Shown piece after piece: positions 11,932 to 21,990 of a stretch of DNA of 64,000 nucleotides. Below the pieces are notes generated by a model, which worked only from the letters and a program-made list of their open reading frames with translations, had not been told where the DNA came from and ran no database searches. The stretch's first letter is position 1. Each line of letters begins with the position of its first letter. The translations under genes and the position numbers were made by a program. This DNA is from Paraphysomonas bandaiensis (lineage: Eukaryota; Chrysophyceae). The stretch is from NCBI GenBank assembly GCA_965644295.1, contig CBFFRP010000011.1, positions 1 to 64,000 on the forward strand, written 5' to 3'.

Positions 11932-14574
11932 TTATATTTCAAAAGATTCGCTTCGCACAGGACAGGCATAGTTAGGCGGTGTACGGAATACTTTACTCAG
12001 CTTCATAGTGCGATTGACATCCGTGGCTATGACAGCTCTGTGCCATTCTGCAAATGCTTCAGAAGTAGTATAATTTGTGTCGGACTGTATCGCCACGTAC
12101 AAGTCGCGTTTATATCCGTGGTGAAAACACTCGTCTATAAATGCGGAGGAAAGTACATGATTTGAAATTCCTTGCACGACGCCGTCACTAATTCTCGCTA
12201 CTGTACTCTGCAGCGTTCTATTTACTATATATCTCCAAGGGACAACGTTTCGAAGTACCCAAGAGTCATAACTGGACTGCAGTACGCACATTTAATATAG
12301 AAAGGACAAGTAGTACTAACACTCTAACCTGCATTATGAACAAAGGTACTCCAACATGTGGAATGAGATACTCTGCAAATGCACAGTCGGCAGTTGTGAC
12401 TTCCTTGTCTTGGAGACAGTATCTATTGGTCCCATGAAACATCCTCATATTGTGGAATGTAGATCGTAATGATGACGAATATCGATAAGTGCGATTCCCT
12501 ATTCTGTCCACACTAAAGTCGATATCAGGGAAGAATCCTGAATCAACAAGCCCCACGACCTTCGCTCGGTTGTTCACATTGTAGATTTGGCTCGCCATAT
12601 CATCTATCCCAAGCATCACTGCAAGTCCTATACACCAGGTCAATGTACGCATATAAAGCAATCATAAGTACAGTATGTGTACCTCCTGCAGATTGACCGG
12701 ATATAACCACCTCAACAGCCTTGTCCATGCCATGAATCTCTAGTAATTGTGATATTAGCGCCCGTCGGATGGAGTGTCCTCGATAATGCAGAGTTTTTCC
12801 CTGTCTGCAAATTAAAAATAAAACTTATCATTAAGTGAAACTCACATTAAATTTCTCTTCTGCATGTCCAGCAAAAGATCCACCATCACAGTACCGAATA
12901 TAAACGGTGTTGTAATCATACATACTAGGGTTGTCTTCTTTGTTACACGACAAATACCCTGCCACATGTGCTTGAAAACTACACGACATGCACGCATGAT
13001 ATGTCTTCGAGCTTCCACGCGGAGTGGATGAGCGTGCGTTACACATTACTCGACCCGTACACCACCCTCCACCCTCGAAAAAGATATGCCATTTGTTAGG
13101 AGAAGCTTGTGATGCATGACGAATATAAAAAGCAGGCAGACTGCCGTCAATGCAGCGAGCATGAGAAGCAACCAAATAGTGCCGTTTGTTTTCGCAGACT
13201 AAGGGAACATTCTTGTCGTAAGTGCTGAGCCGCCGAGGTGAACCCAACAATAGAGAGCGATTCCGGGGCAAATATTTTACATCAAGCAACTTTGATGATA
13301 GGCAACACTCGGGACAAGGATACGATCCGCTCTGAATATAAGATTTTCTTCCAGTGGAACCATTCAGTACGTCCCCATACCAGTGGGAGAAAGCTGCGGA
13401 TATCGTCAAGCCGTCCACTGTAGATACGGAGTCAAATTGCATGTGAAACCCATGTCGACGACAATGGGTTACAAATACTGTAGAATACAATAGTGGCTTT
13501 ATAGCAATCGTAACATTGCGCGTGATAGCATCACTGAAAGCTCTGATACTATCGGCACTAACTGAACTGCGAGGTACTACATTCTTCAACAGCCATGCAT
13601 CTACGGATGACTTCCACATAAAGTTACCAAATAGCGTTAAAACAAAATACTATACCTGTATCATGAATAGTGGTGTACGGACATAGGGTAAGACATGCTG
13701 CGCAAATATACAGTCGCTTGGACTACTAATATGATGTTTCAGGCATTCTGCGTTAGACCCCGAAAGCATGTTCATTCTCGAAAAGATAGACCTCATACTA
13801 TGACCGTACATAACATTTTCACTAAAATTGATATCAGGGAAGAATCCTGAATCAACAAGCCCCACGACCTTCGCTCGGTTGTTCACATTGTAGATTTGGC
13901 TCGCCATATCATCTATCCCAAGTATTACTGCAAGTCCTATACACCAGGTCAATGTACGCATATAAAGCAATCATAAGTACAGTATGTGTACCTCCTGCAG
14001 ATTGACCGGATATAACCACCTCAACAGCCTTGTCCATGCCATGAATCTCTAGTAATTGTGATATTAGCGCCCGTCGGATGGAGTATCCTCGATAATGCAG
14101 CGTGGTTCCTTCCTGTGGGAAAGCGATGGAACATCAGGTTATATGCATAATTTACATTCGCACTAATACATCGTCTAATTGACTGCTTGTGTTTCCACTC
14201 CAAGACCCTCCATCGCATGATCTCACATGAACATAGTTGAAGTCATGCAATACGGGGTTTTTCTCAGCTGAAGGGGACAAGTATCCCTCATATACACCCA
14301 CACATTTGTGGCTATGGGAGCTACCCAGAGACGTTTGACTACGTTTTCTACAAGAATCTGAAGTAAAGCACCATCCCGCACCTTCAAAAAACACATGCCA
14401 TTTGTTGGAAGGGAGAGCTTTCCTCTGCCGTATGAAATAAGAGGGCTTCGAGCCGTCCAGGCACACAGCTGAACTAGAAGTGATATCGTGCTTTGTATAC
14501 GCGCAGGAGGGGAGGGAATTCACCAACAGAGGGAGAAGGAAGAGTATCAGTGGTGAAGTGTGGGAGTGGAGCAT
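11932..14574 (-). CDS. Secreted two-domain pectin acetylesterase / Notum-like esterase
   Basis: Seven exons (14574-14164, 14112-13992, 13936-13656, 13610-12846, 12800-12683, 12627-12329, 12276-11932) sum to 2340 nt, or 779 residues. An N-terminal signal peptide (LILFLLPLLVNSL) is followed by domain 1 (about 35-374) and domain 2 (about 410-779). Each domain carries the pectin acetylesterase/Notum hallmarks: KWHVFFEGAGWC or KWHIFFEGGGWC, a CDGGS segment, the nucleophile elbow VISGQSAGG (Ser175 and Ser563), VGLVDSGFFPDI and a C-terminal C-x2-HG. The family hydrolyses ester groups on extracellular carbohydrates or, for Notum, the Wnt lipid; the substrate here is unknown. The two halves share intron positions and phases. 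Exon 4 joins the end of domain 1 to the start of domain 2 without a stop or second signal peptide, so the gene looks like a fused tandem duplicate. Confidence 0.9.
12521..12791 (-). repeat. Near-identical block, copy in domain 2
   Basis: These 271 bp match 13830-14100 with three substitutions and no indels, covering parts of exons 5 and 6 and the whole intron between them. Flanking parts of the two domains are far more diverged. Confidence 0.97.
13830..14100 (-). repeat. Near-identical block, copy in domain 1
   Basis: Partner of 12521-12791. It spans parts of exons 2 and 3 and their intron, including the GQSAGG nucleophile motif. The intron being identical argues for recent conversion or segmental copying, since selection on protein would not preserve it. 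Confidence 0.97.
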
Positions 14575-15521
14575 GGAAAGAGCAGTTAAATGTTGCTATG
14601 CTCAACTATTGATGAGACTGATAGATTTTAATGGAGCAGTGAATGAGGTTTCAGAACAAAAAGCACCATAAAGAAAGAGTAACTGAGAAAACAGGTAGAA
14701 TTAGACTGGAAAACAGGCCATAAAAACTGGAAAATGGGATAAAAACCACTGAGGGCTCAAAATTCGAGAAATGGGATAAAATTGAAACAAAGGGGCTTGA
14801 AACAGAAGAATTGGACCAATACTAGTAAAAAAGTGGGCATAAAACAAGACAAATGGGATAAATCATACGCAAAAGGGCATAAAAATGATGAAAAGGGCAG
14901 ATAAATGGGACAAATGGGCATGATATGATATCCTTTTTTGCATTGTGTATGGTATTGTTTAGAGTTCTCCAGCTAGATCTGTTGCAGAATAATCGAAATC
15001 TTAGTTCTCTTCACACATCCGTGAAGTCTCTGACACCATTCGCAATTGGATTGAAGTCCTAAACTTAAATAAGCACTCCGTGAGGTTCAAATATATTTTG
15101 CTGATATTACAGCCATGAAAATCGACAATAATGTAAATTACATTTTTTCCAATGTAAAATACGCGGTTTTGTCAGAAATACAACAGTATTGTGTACGTAC
15201 CATGACATCGTAATTGTCCTTTATTGAAATTTTGTTGTTGACATCTGACGATTATCGAGTTCCAGTATACAGTGTATTTCTGTTGCGCTTTCCACTACGC
15301 ACATACAGCAGCACACGTACACAAGTGTACAGAGTAGGAGACGAGCGATACACCAGCATGGCATGGGAACAGCTCAGCTGAGTTTTGAATGGATTATTAT
15401 CGTAATAACTTATCGTTGATTTACAGTTATAACTCCTATTCGACCACCTCATACATGTCTTCCCATTACACGTGATATCCTAGTGACGAACTGTCCTCAT
15501 CTGTCGTTTATATATATATAT
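14575..15521. promoter_or_regulatory. Head-to-head gap with purine-rich GGGATAAA-type repeats
   Basis: The gap between divergent genes holds an odd purine-rich stretch at about 14690-14935. There, short words such as AAATGGGATAAA, AAAAGGGCATAAA and AAATGGGACAAA recur about ten times at irregular spacing on the plus strand. A TACAGCAG motif lies at 15304-15311. A TA tract (about 15509-15521) runs directly into the ATG of the next gene. Confidence 0.5.
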
Positions 15522-16019
15522 ATGCCAACAAAGTCTACTACAGTCTGCCCTGAGTCTGATCGAGGGAAATCTCATTGCGAATATGGATCACATATAGCAC
15601 AGAATGAAACGTTCCTCCCTCGTCTTCACCCTACTGTTGGAGGGGTACCGGAGAAGGTCGTTCGCGTCAGTCCTATTAAAACGAAGCCCTATTTATACAT
15701 CCGATCCAAGACATACAAGAAGAAGAAACGAGAGATTGAGAAGAACAAGGAGGTGTATACTGGCATCTACAAAGATGGATATCTTACTCCTTTTGAGCGC
15801 CAGAAGAAAGAGTATGCAGAATCTCGAAAGAATTTCATTGGGGGTGAGTTTAGACGGTTCAGTGGCGTCGCGTCAGAAATTCCACTGAGAAAGGAGGGTT
15901 GTGTACGAGCAAGTGGTGCTTACCTCCCACCAATTCCAGTTTTACACCCGAAAGACTACTCCAAACCGAAGTTTGGAGCATGGCACCCATCATTTGGTTC
16001 AACTAATTCGCTTGTATAG
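15522..16019 (+). CDS. Unknown small basic protein
   Basis: A single exon of 165 codons. I choose the ATG at 15522, after a TA tract; the more upstream ATG at 15483 would translate that tract. The protein is Lys/Arg/Tyr-rich with a central helix (KKKKREIEKNKEVY) followed by YKDGYLTPFERQKKEY and a C-terminal LHPKDYSKPKFGAWHPSFG segment. The build resembles short microtubule-associated or ciliary proteins with phenylalanine/tyrosine-glycine repeats, but there is no family I can name. No signal peptide or membrane segment is seen. Confidence 0.55.
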   Translation: MPTKSTTVCPESDRGKSHCEYGSHIAQNETFLPRLHPTVGGVPEKVVRVSPIKTKPYLYIRSKTYKKKKREIEKNKEVYTGIYKDGYLTPFERQKKEYAESRKNFIGGEFRRFSGVASEIPLRKEGCVRASGAYLPPIPVLHPKDYSKPKFGAWHPSFGSTNSLV

Positions 16020-16434
16020 TACCTGCGATATGTGCAGGCTCTATTAATTGACCAAAAATTTTCAAGCTAATATATTGTGTGCATAGATTATATAGTTTAT
16101 TGTTAAGTTTGGTCGCAAACACTACCGAAATATTTCAACATGCCAAGTGATCAGCTTGTGTAATAATGATATATTTTTGAAACACTTTGGTTGAACACAA
16201 CTCTTCAAGCTTCATCATCGTGTTTCTAATGTCGCGATAGCATTGAATAATCAGTACCGTCGTGAGGAACACTGATTGGTGGTGGATTAGCCAAATTTTC
16301 CATCTATATTGTTAAGTTTTACTGTAAAGGTTTAAGGTAGCTCACAATATATTGCAATCAATATTACAGGAGTATATATGTATTATGTATATATACCGCT
16401 GGAAATATATTTGTCCCTACTAAATATTTCATTT

Positions 16435-16562
16435 GTTCCTACTAAACTAAAAATGGCAGCTGAGCCTACTACTTCTTGCAGATATTCTTCCCAACATAAA
16501 ACTTTTATTTATTCGATTAAACTTAAATACAGCTCAGCTGCCAGTTTTAGTTTAGTAGGAAC
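16435..16562. repeat. Foldback element with 30-bp arms
   Basis: The left arm (16435-16464, gttcctactaaac...gcagctgag) and right arm (16533-16562) are reverse complements with one mismatch in 30, separated by 68 bp. Weaker complementarity continues outward on both sides (ctactaaat words near 16418 and 16573), so the full element may span about 16410-16590. It fits a small MITE-like or hairpin element. Confidence 0.85.
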
Positions 16563-16964
16563 GTCTGTTCAAATTTAGTAGATTTAAAAATGACACCATA
16601 TATACTACAAGATTCATCATTGTAAGGTGAAAAATACAGGTGTTTATGTATTCAAATATCTCGAAAATAAAAGAAACCCATTTTTTTAATTGGTGATGTT
16701 AAATATTAAATAATAGGGTTCAGTAACACACACTATATACTATGTACTAGGGGAGACAGTAAGGTTGTGTTGTTGTAGGATAATTGCAGCAACGCATGAA
16801 TTACAATTACGTACTTCGGAGTAGATTGCGCAGTTAGTTATGTTGTTTTCTGGTTATATACATCGCTCCCTCTATAGCACTTTTACATTTATACATGTGC
16901 AGTATTTCTTATAGTAGAATATATATATCAAATATATCATATCAGGGATTGGTAACAGTTAGTG

Positions 16965-17085
16965 GAAATGGCATTATAAATGCCGGGACATTTTTTAATA
17001 GTGCCATCATAATTGCCTGGAACTGGACAACCATTAACGGGCCATTAATGGTTAAATGGTTACATGATTAACAGGTCCTGTTATC
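16965..17085. repeat. Palindromic dispersed repeat, copy 1
   Basis: Contains tgccgggaca, ggaactggacaaccattaac and a core where ACCATTAA and TTAATGGT face each other across GGGCC-type sequence. A second copy lies at 59090-59160. Both sit in tail-to-tail gaps. Confidence 0.7.
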
Positions 17086-17282
17086 ATAATATACCATATA
17101 CTGACAAGTAGAGACACCTGAAAACAGAACTGTATTCAAAAGTAGAGATATTTACAGCAGTTTTTGGAGTCCGGATGAAGGTGAAGCTATTAAAATATAC
17201 TTGTAATAGCATAATGCTGACTGAATTACGTTACGAGAGATAAGTGAAATTGTCATGTTGTAGAGCGTAGAGTTGTAGCACT

Positions 17283-20200
17283 GTGATTATGGAGACACAA
17301 CACCAATATTCTATTCTACAAATTGTATCTTTAACAGCTACACAACTACCACATTTAGACAACGGATCGTCTGCCATACTCCCTCCTGAGGTGGCAGCCA
17401 ACAGACTAGCGGCCATCCATCACATAACCCTCCAGGCTTCGCTTGAAGCGAAGCGTCCTGCATGTACTTATAGCACACGACTACACGAACGTTGTCAGCG
17501 CAAACGCTCAAAGTTCAAGAATGGCTTTTCCCCGGAAATGAGAGTAATACAGGAAGGAATGATCATGGTTTTGCGGATTATCCAAAAGATGTTCAATTCT
17601 GCCGGATACAAACGGCATGGATGGCGCGGCCCCCCGGCAACCACCCCCACCCACGAAATCATCACTGCATGGTTCATCCGATGGGACTCCTATCTCAGGA
17701 GTTCTCAGGGTCACATCAAAGGCATATCAGACATCAACTTCTGGTGCAGCCATCGCAACGCGGACCCACGAGTAATCCTGGGTTGGAACGAAAAGCAAGC
17801 CACCAAGAAAAACCTTCTCCGAATTGCCTTGCGACTGAGAGGACTTCTTCATGGAAGAGCCAGGACAGAAATGCGGACTAGACTCACGGCTCGCACCAAT
17901 CAGATGGAGGCACTGCTACAGCAGAAAAGACTTCAAGCAATTCTTCAGAAAATTGGTCTCAAGGTCAAAACACCACTCCGACTTACCACGGTGAAAACAA
18001 CTGACGGACACATCCTCACAACACCGCAAGACATTCATGAAGGCATTAATGCGCACTTCCGTGAACATCATGCCAAACCTCCTGGACTTGACCCTGTAGC
18101 ACAACAGCTCCAGGATGACCCTACATGGTGGAAATCCCTTCTTGATCCGGGCTCAGCGACATGCCAGGAACCACTCCACCCCCGCTCGAAAATCCCTCTT
18201 CCCCTGCAACTGGGGTTACGACGGGCCCTTTGTACCAAGACCACTCCGGCCATGGCAGCCACACTCAAATCTACTCTTGCAAAAGACATCACCCAGGATG
18301 AATTCTACTGCACACTTCACTCTCTCTCCTTCAACCGCGCGCCTGGACCCTCAATGGTCTCCTCCAACATGGTCAAATCCTGGCCACCGGTAGTTCAGCG
18401 AGAGGCTTACATCCTCACCAGATCTCTCTGGAAACATAAACATGTGCCCATTTGGTGGAGAGACAGGGTAATGTCTCCCATTCTCAAGAAACCAGGAGAA
18501 TCCTCCCTCACTAATCTCCGACCGATTGGTCTGCTTGAAGTCAGTAGGAAAATATTAACAAGGATAATCACTCATAGAATTCTTACCGTATGGGAGGAAC
18601 AGAAAGTTTTGCATCCGTCCCAGCATGGTTATCGCTGGAGGAACGGGACGGACACAGCGATACTAAGGGTACTCGCGGCTGCAGAAGAAGCAAGACGAAA
18701 AGGCGACCAGCATATATGTACACTCTGGGACTTCAAGAAGGCCTTCGACTCAATTGCGCCTAACCTCATGCGTCTCGCGTGGGCACGACTGGGCGTTCCG
18801 GACGATGTAGTTGACTGGTTTGGCAACTTAGATGCCGGCGGTCTAACATTTCCCTGGACACCATTCATGGCAAACAACATAGAGCCACGTTCTCTCCTTC
18901 TTGACCTCCTGTCCGCAGACGGCCACTTCATTGCACTATTCAGTCTGGGTTTCGAAGCCGAAAGGGGTATCACCCAAGGGGGCACAGAATCCACATGCGC
19001 CTGGGTGGCACTCTACGACATCCTTCTCACGTGGCTGGACATTGAACTGTCAACAACGAGTCCAACGTTACCAACTATTCAACTCACGACTCCGACTACC
19101 GGCGAAATAAAGATCTCCTTCGCGGATGATCTTAACACAATAGCTAAATCCATACACGCTGCCCAACTCATTGCCCAACAAATATCTGCGTTCTGCGTAC
19201 TTTCGGGAATGGAACTCTCTATCCCCAAAGTAGTTTGCACAGTGTTTCCGATCCTACAAGATTCCAACAAGTCCTCCGACCCCATTGGCTACATCATTCT
19301 CTACGACTGGTCGTGGCGTCCACACCCAGTCCCTATCCAAACATCACTAGAGTCGATACATTACCTCGGAGCAGACCTTCCTCTCACAATCACAGACAAG
19401 GCCTCCCATGATTGGTGTCTAAAATACCTGAAAGTCGTGACCACACACCTAGGGATTAAACAGGCCTCAGCCGGCTGTAAAGTCATGGTTATCGAGACCC
19501 AAATCATACCGACTTTGCTCTATAGAGCCACCAAAGCTTCATGGCCGCTACACTGGTACAGAGAAATTGACGCTGCTTGCGCAACCCTCTACAGAAAGGC
19601 CCTCAGTCTAGGCCCTGGATACCCCACGGAACTGATCTACCTCTCACTCAAGCACAACGGATTAGGTATGAAACGTTTCTCAGACTCGGCGCAGGAGCAA
19701 AAATGGGGATCTCTACAGCGCGCAATAACCCTCGGGGGAGAAGCAGGTCAAGCAGCACATTTTCTACTCACTCAGACAACAGAGCCACAGCCCCAATACC
19801 ACCACTATGTTCTCAGCCTCAGGGAATGGGGAACGGAATTGGGCCTTACCCTTCAGCAACCTGAGCCCCCCGAACCACAGGATGAACACATGCTGACCAA
19901 TCTAAAACAAGAACTCGGCCTTAATAGCGTCCAACCAGATACTTTCAAGGCAATCTTCACAGATGGATCATACACAGCCAGTGCGCTCTCCACGCGTCGC
20001 CTCACTCATGTCAATCCGCGAACACGATGGACACACCGAGGAGGTGCAGCGGTCGTCTACTTACCCCCAGAAAATGCCTGGGAAGATGGTACAACCATAA
20101 TACTACGACTAGATACACCCTTTCGTGATGTGCCAGGTTTGGACTCATACGCATATGAACTCATAGGCACAGCCATGGGGCTTATACTCTCAACACGCAT

Positions 20201-21689
20201 TCCCGAACACATAAGAAGCCACACAGACTGTCAGGCAGTGTGCACCCGTACTGAGGAAGCACTCTCCACAAGACGCAGAGCTCTCGGTCACCGTGCAAAA
20301 GGGGTACTACTCGAAAGCATCGCGGCCAGTAGAGATTGCAAACGACAGGTGACCTGGGTGAGGTCCCATCCCGAACGACGTACCACAGATGAAACGGAGT
20401 GGACGTTTGAGGACAAGGGCATCTATATTGCGGACGCAGTCGCGGGTGAAGACTGGCATGAAGTCGATCGCATCCTTGGAAAAAATAACTACACTGTCTG
20501 TACAATTGCGATTGACAGTGCCATTGAACGCTTACTAACCGCTGGATTATGGCACTGGCGTTTGCACAGTACAAGACGGCCATACTACTCTAGCCCACTC
20601 CTTACTGATTTCCAAGATCTCTGCGACCTAAGGACACTTGAGAACTACACTTCAACCAGAGATCAACGCTACGGAAACAATCCTGATCGAGCGCCTGGCT
20701 ACTGGACCAATAGCGGAGTACACCTCCCGCGCAAACTAGCTCAAGCGGATGGCAGTGCATCCAAAGACAAACTCAGCTCAAATCTACGCCAAAGAATTCT
20801 CAACACGGCACTGACATGGGACAAATCTTTCTGCATAGGGAGGAACCGGGCCAAAACCAAACAGGGGCTTGACCTGACCAAAGCCGCATGCTCTGACTGC
20901 GGGTTTCGACTAGATTCCCTAAAACATATGTGCCTCGACTGCACACATGAATCCATCACCCAAATAAGGGAAACTGCATTTCAATCGCATAAAAATGTGC
21001 TACACGAAATACAGAGAACTCAGAACTTACCCAACTGGATCACATCTGCACTACGGAGACTCTCCAGCAGAGCCTGGAATCCCTCCATCCCACAGGTCGA
21101 GAGATACTGGACTGGAACCATCACAGCAGCCCAACTGGAAACGGTCTTCGGAGATGACATACACAACCACCTGACGGCTCACAGTCTACGGAACCTAGAA
21201 ACAGTGGTTATTAATCTCCTGCAACCGCTTTACACTGCAGCGAAGCTTATGTTACAGGATCGCGGTTGTCGCTATATCACCATGTCCAAAAGGCCGCCCA
21301 GGCTACTCCCGAGACCCCGTCCGAAACGCAGTCAGTCAAGACAACGTCCGAGAGTCCTTCGACTACTAGGGGTCCAACGAAGACCCCCCACAGCGTATCC
21401 GACTCCAGACACACGTGCACACCTCACAGGTCCTACCCGACAGAGCACTGGACTGCCCAGACCTCCACAACGCCGACGGCTTCGACAACTCTATCTACAC
21501 CCGCGGCCCCACAGGAGCACAGTAACACATACTACAAACCCAACTCCTCCTCCCAACAATCCCCACCACTCCCAACCCACACATCTGGAACTAGGTGCAC
21601 TCAGGACCCTAATTCAGAATGCTGAGCCCCCTCCAAAACCAATGGAGAACCATCCCAAAGGGAGACCCCCAGATCAAAAGCGCCGGTGA
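17283..21689 (+). CDS. LINE ORF: reverse transcriptase, RNase H, zinc finger
   Basis: An intact 1468-codon frame. Residues about 60-330 are the basic linker normally found between endonuclease and RT. The RT domain (about 330-660) shows LRPIGL (about 412), WDFKKAFDS (about 482), GITQGGTES (about 561; most LINEs have QGCP here) and the catalytic FADDL (about 613). RNase H (about 888-1050) shows FTDGSY, AYELIGTAMG, a HTDCQAV aspartate and ADAVAGEDW. A C-x2-C...H-x3-C-type finger (CSDCGF...HMCLDC) follows at about 1200. The C-terminal 150 residues are Arg/Pro/Thr-rich. No apurinic or restriction-like endonuclease is visible, so the copy is 5'-truncated or the family lacks one. The frame is free of stops, so it may be recently active. 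Confidence 0.93.
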   Translation: MIMETQHQYSILQIVSLTATQLPHLDNGSSAILPPEVAANRLAAIHHITLQASLEAKRPACTYSTRLHERCQRKRSKFKNGFSPEMRVIQEGMIMVLRIIQKMFNSAGYKRHGWRGPPATTPTHEIITAWFIRWDSYLRSSQGHIKGISDINFWCSHRNADPRVILGWNEKQATKKNLLRIALRLRGLLHGRARTEMRTRLTARTNQMEALLQQKRLQAILQKIGLKVKTPLRLTTVKTTDGHILTTPQDIHEGINAHFREHHAKPPGLDPVAQQLQDDPTWWKSLLDPGSATCQEPLHPRSKIPLPLQLGLRRALCTKTTPAMAATLKSTLAKDITQDEFYCTLHSLSFNRAPGPSMVSSNMVKSWPPVVQREAYILTRSLWKHKHVPIWWRDRVMSPILKKPGESSLTNLRPIGLLEVSRKILTRIITHRILTVWEEQKVLHPSQHGYRWRNGTDTAILRVLAAAEEARRKGDQHICTLWDFKKAFDSIAPNLMRLAWARLGVPDDVVDWFGNLDAGGLTFPWTPFMANNIEPRSLLLDLLSADGHFIALFSLGFEAERGITQGGTESTCAWVALYDILLTWLDIELSTTSPTLPTIQLTTPTTGEIKISFADDLNTIAKSIHAAQLIAQQISAFCVLSGMELSIPKVVCTVFPILQDSNKSSDPIGYIILYDWSWRPHPVPIQTSLESIHYLGADLPLTITDKASHDWCLKYLKVVTTHLGIKQASAGCKVMVIETQIIPTLLYRATKASWPLHWYREIDAACATLYRKALSLGPGYPTELIYLSLKHNGLGMKRFSDSAQEQKWGSLQRAITLGGEAGQAAHFLLTQTTEPQPQYHHYVLSLREWGTELGLTLQQPEPPEPQDEHMLTNLKQELGLNSVQPDTFKAIFTDGSYTASALSTRRLTHVNPRTRWTHRGGAAVVYLPPENAWEDGTTIILRLDTPFRDVPGLDSYAYELIGTAMGLILSTRIPEHIRSHTDCQAVCTRTEEALSTRRRALGHRAKGVLLESIAASRDCKRQVTWVRSHPERRTTDETEWTFEDKGIYIADAVAGEDWHEVDRILGKNNYTVCTIAIDSAIERLLTAGLWHWRLHSTRRPYYSSPLLTDFQDLCDLRTLENYTSTRDQRYGNNPDRAPGYWTNSGVHLPRKLAQADGSASKDKLSSNLRQRILNTALTWDKSFCIGRNRAKTKQGLDLTKAACSDCGFRLDSLKHMCLDCTHESITQIRETAFQSHKNVLHEIQRTQNLPNWITSALRRLSSRAWNPSIPQVERYWTGTITAAQLETVFGDDIHNHLTAHSLRNLETVVINLLQPLYTAAKLMLQDRGCRYITMSKRPPRLLPRPRPKRSQSRQRPRVLRLLGVQRRPPTAYPTPDTRAHLTGPTRQSTGLPRPPQRRRLRQLYLHPRPHRSTVTHTTNPTPPPNNPHHSQPTHLELGALRTLIQNAEPPPKPMENHPKGRPPDQKRR

Positions 21690-21805
21690 GTCCACGGACA
21701 CACGATAAAGGCGAATTTCATATCACCCAAAAAGAACGGAAGTGGTTGCACCTTGGTGCTTGCGGCGACGCACAAGCAGCTTTCGTAGCGTTAAATAGTA
21801 GGATA
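17283..21805 (+). mobile_element. Non-LTR retrotransposon (LINE) with RT and RNase H
   Basis: One long ORF followed by a short 3' region. The tail (21682-21805) recurs at 1478-1605, and fragments of the same and adjacent sequence recur at 37.6 and 46.8 kb. No LTRs are seen. I could not define target-site duplications or a poly(A) end, so the boundaries are approximate. The element lies in the tail-to-tail gap between 15522-16019 and MCM4. GC content is clearly higher than in the surroundings. Confidence 0.85.
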
Positions 21806-21990
21806 AAAGAGTTTGTATTGATTAGTTACGGGTAGTGGTCTAACTAGTATGACTAGCATTCTTCTAGCCACTAATTGATGCAAGGTCTCAACGCCTATTG
21901 CTAAATAATCAGACATTCACTAACAGCTACTCCTATATTGTTGTCCTGTAGGTTTTGTATTTCATTGCTACATAGAATACATGATGGCTA
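21682..21990 (+). repeat. LINE 3' tail and associated dispersed repeat
   Basis: The first 125 bp match 1478-1605 in reverse. Further on, the words gcgttaaatagtaggataa, ctagtatgactag and cgcctattgctaa are shared with 46765-46950, and partly with 37590-37700. The distal part (21955-21990, tatttcattgctacatagaa) is shared with 32963-33008. Confidence 0.75.

Larger units (their letters stand above)
16020..17282. other. Tail-side intergenic region upstream of the LINE
   Basis: AT-rich, containing the foldback at 16435-16562 and a palindromic repeat at 16965-17085, each annotated separately, and a TACAGCAG at 17153-17160. No endonuclease-like coding sequence for the LINE could be read here. Confidence 0.6.

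Noticed and set aside
12831-13619. A separate esterase gene starting at the Met-Trp-Lys at 13619
   Set aside because: That Met lies before a splice acceptor; the exon starts at 13610 and continues the first domain in phase, as its counterpart does at 12276.
20182-20583. Minus-strand ORF within the LINE
   Set aside because: Antisense to the RNase H domain; cysteine-rich composition is a by-product of the complementary strand.
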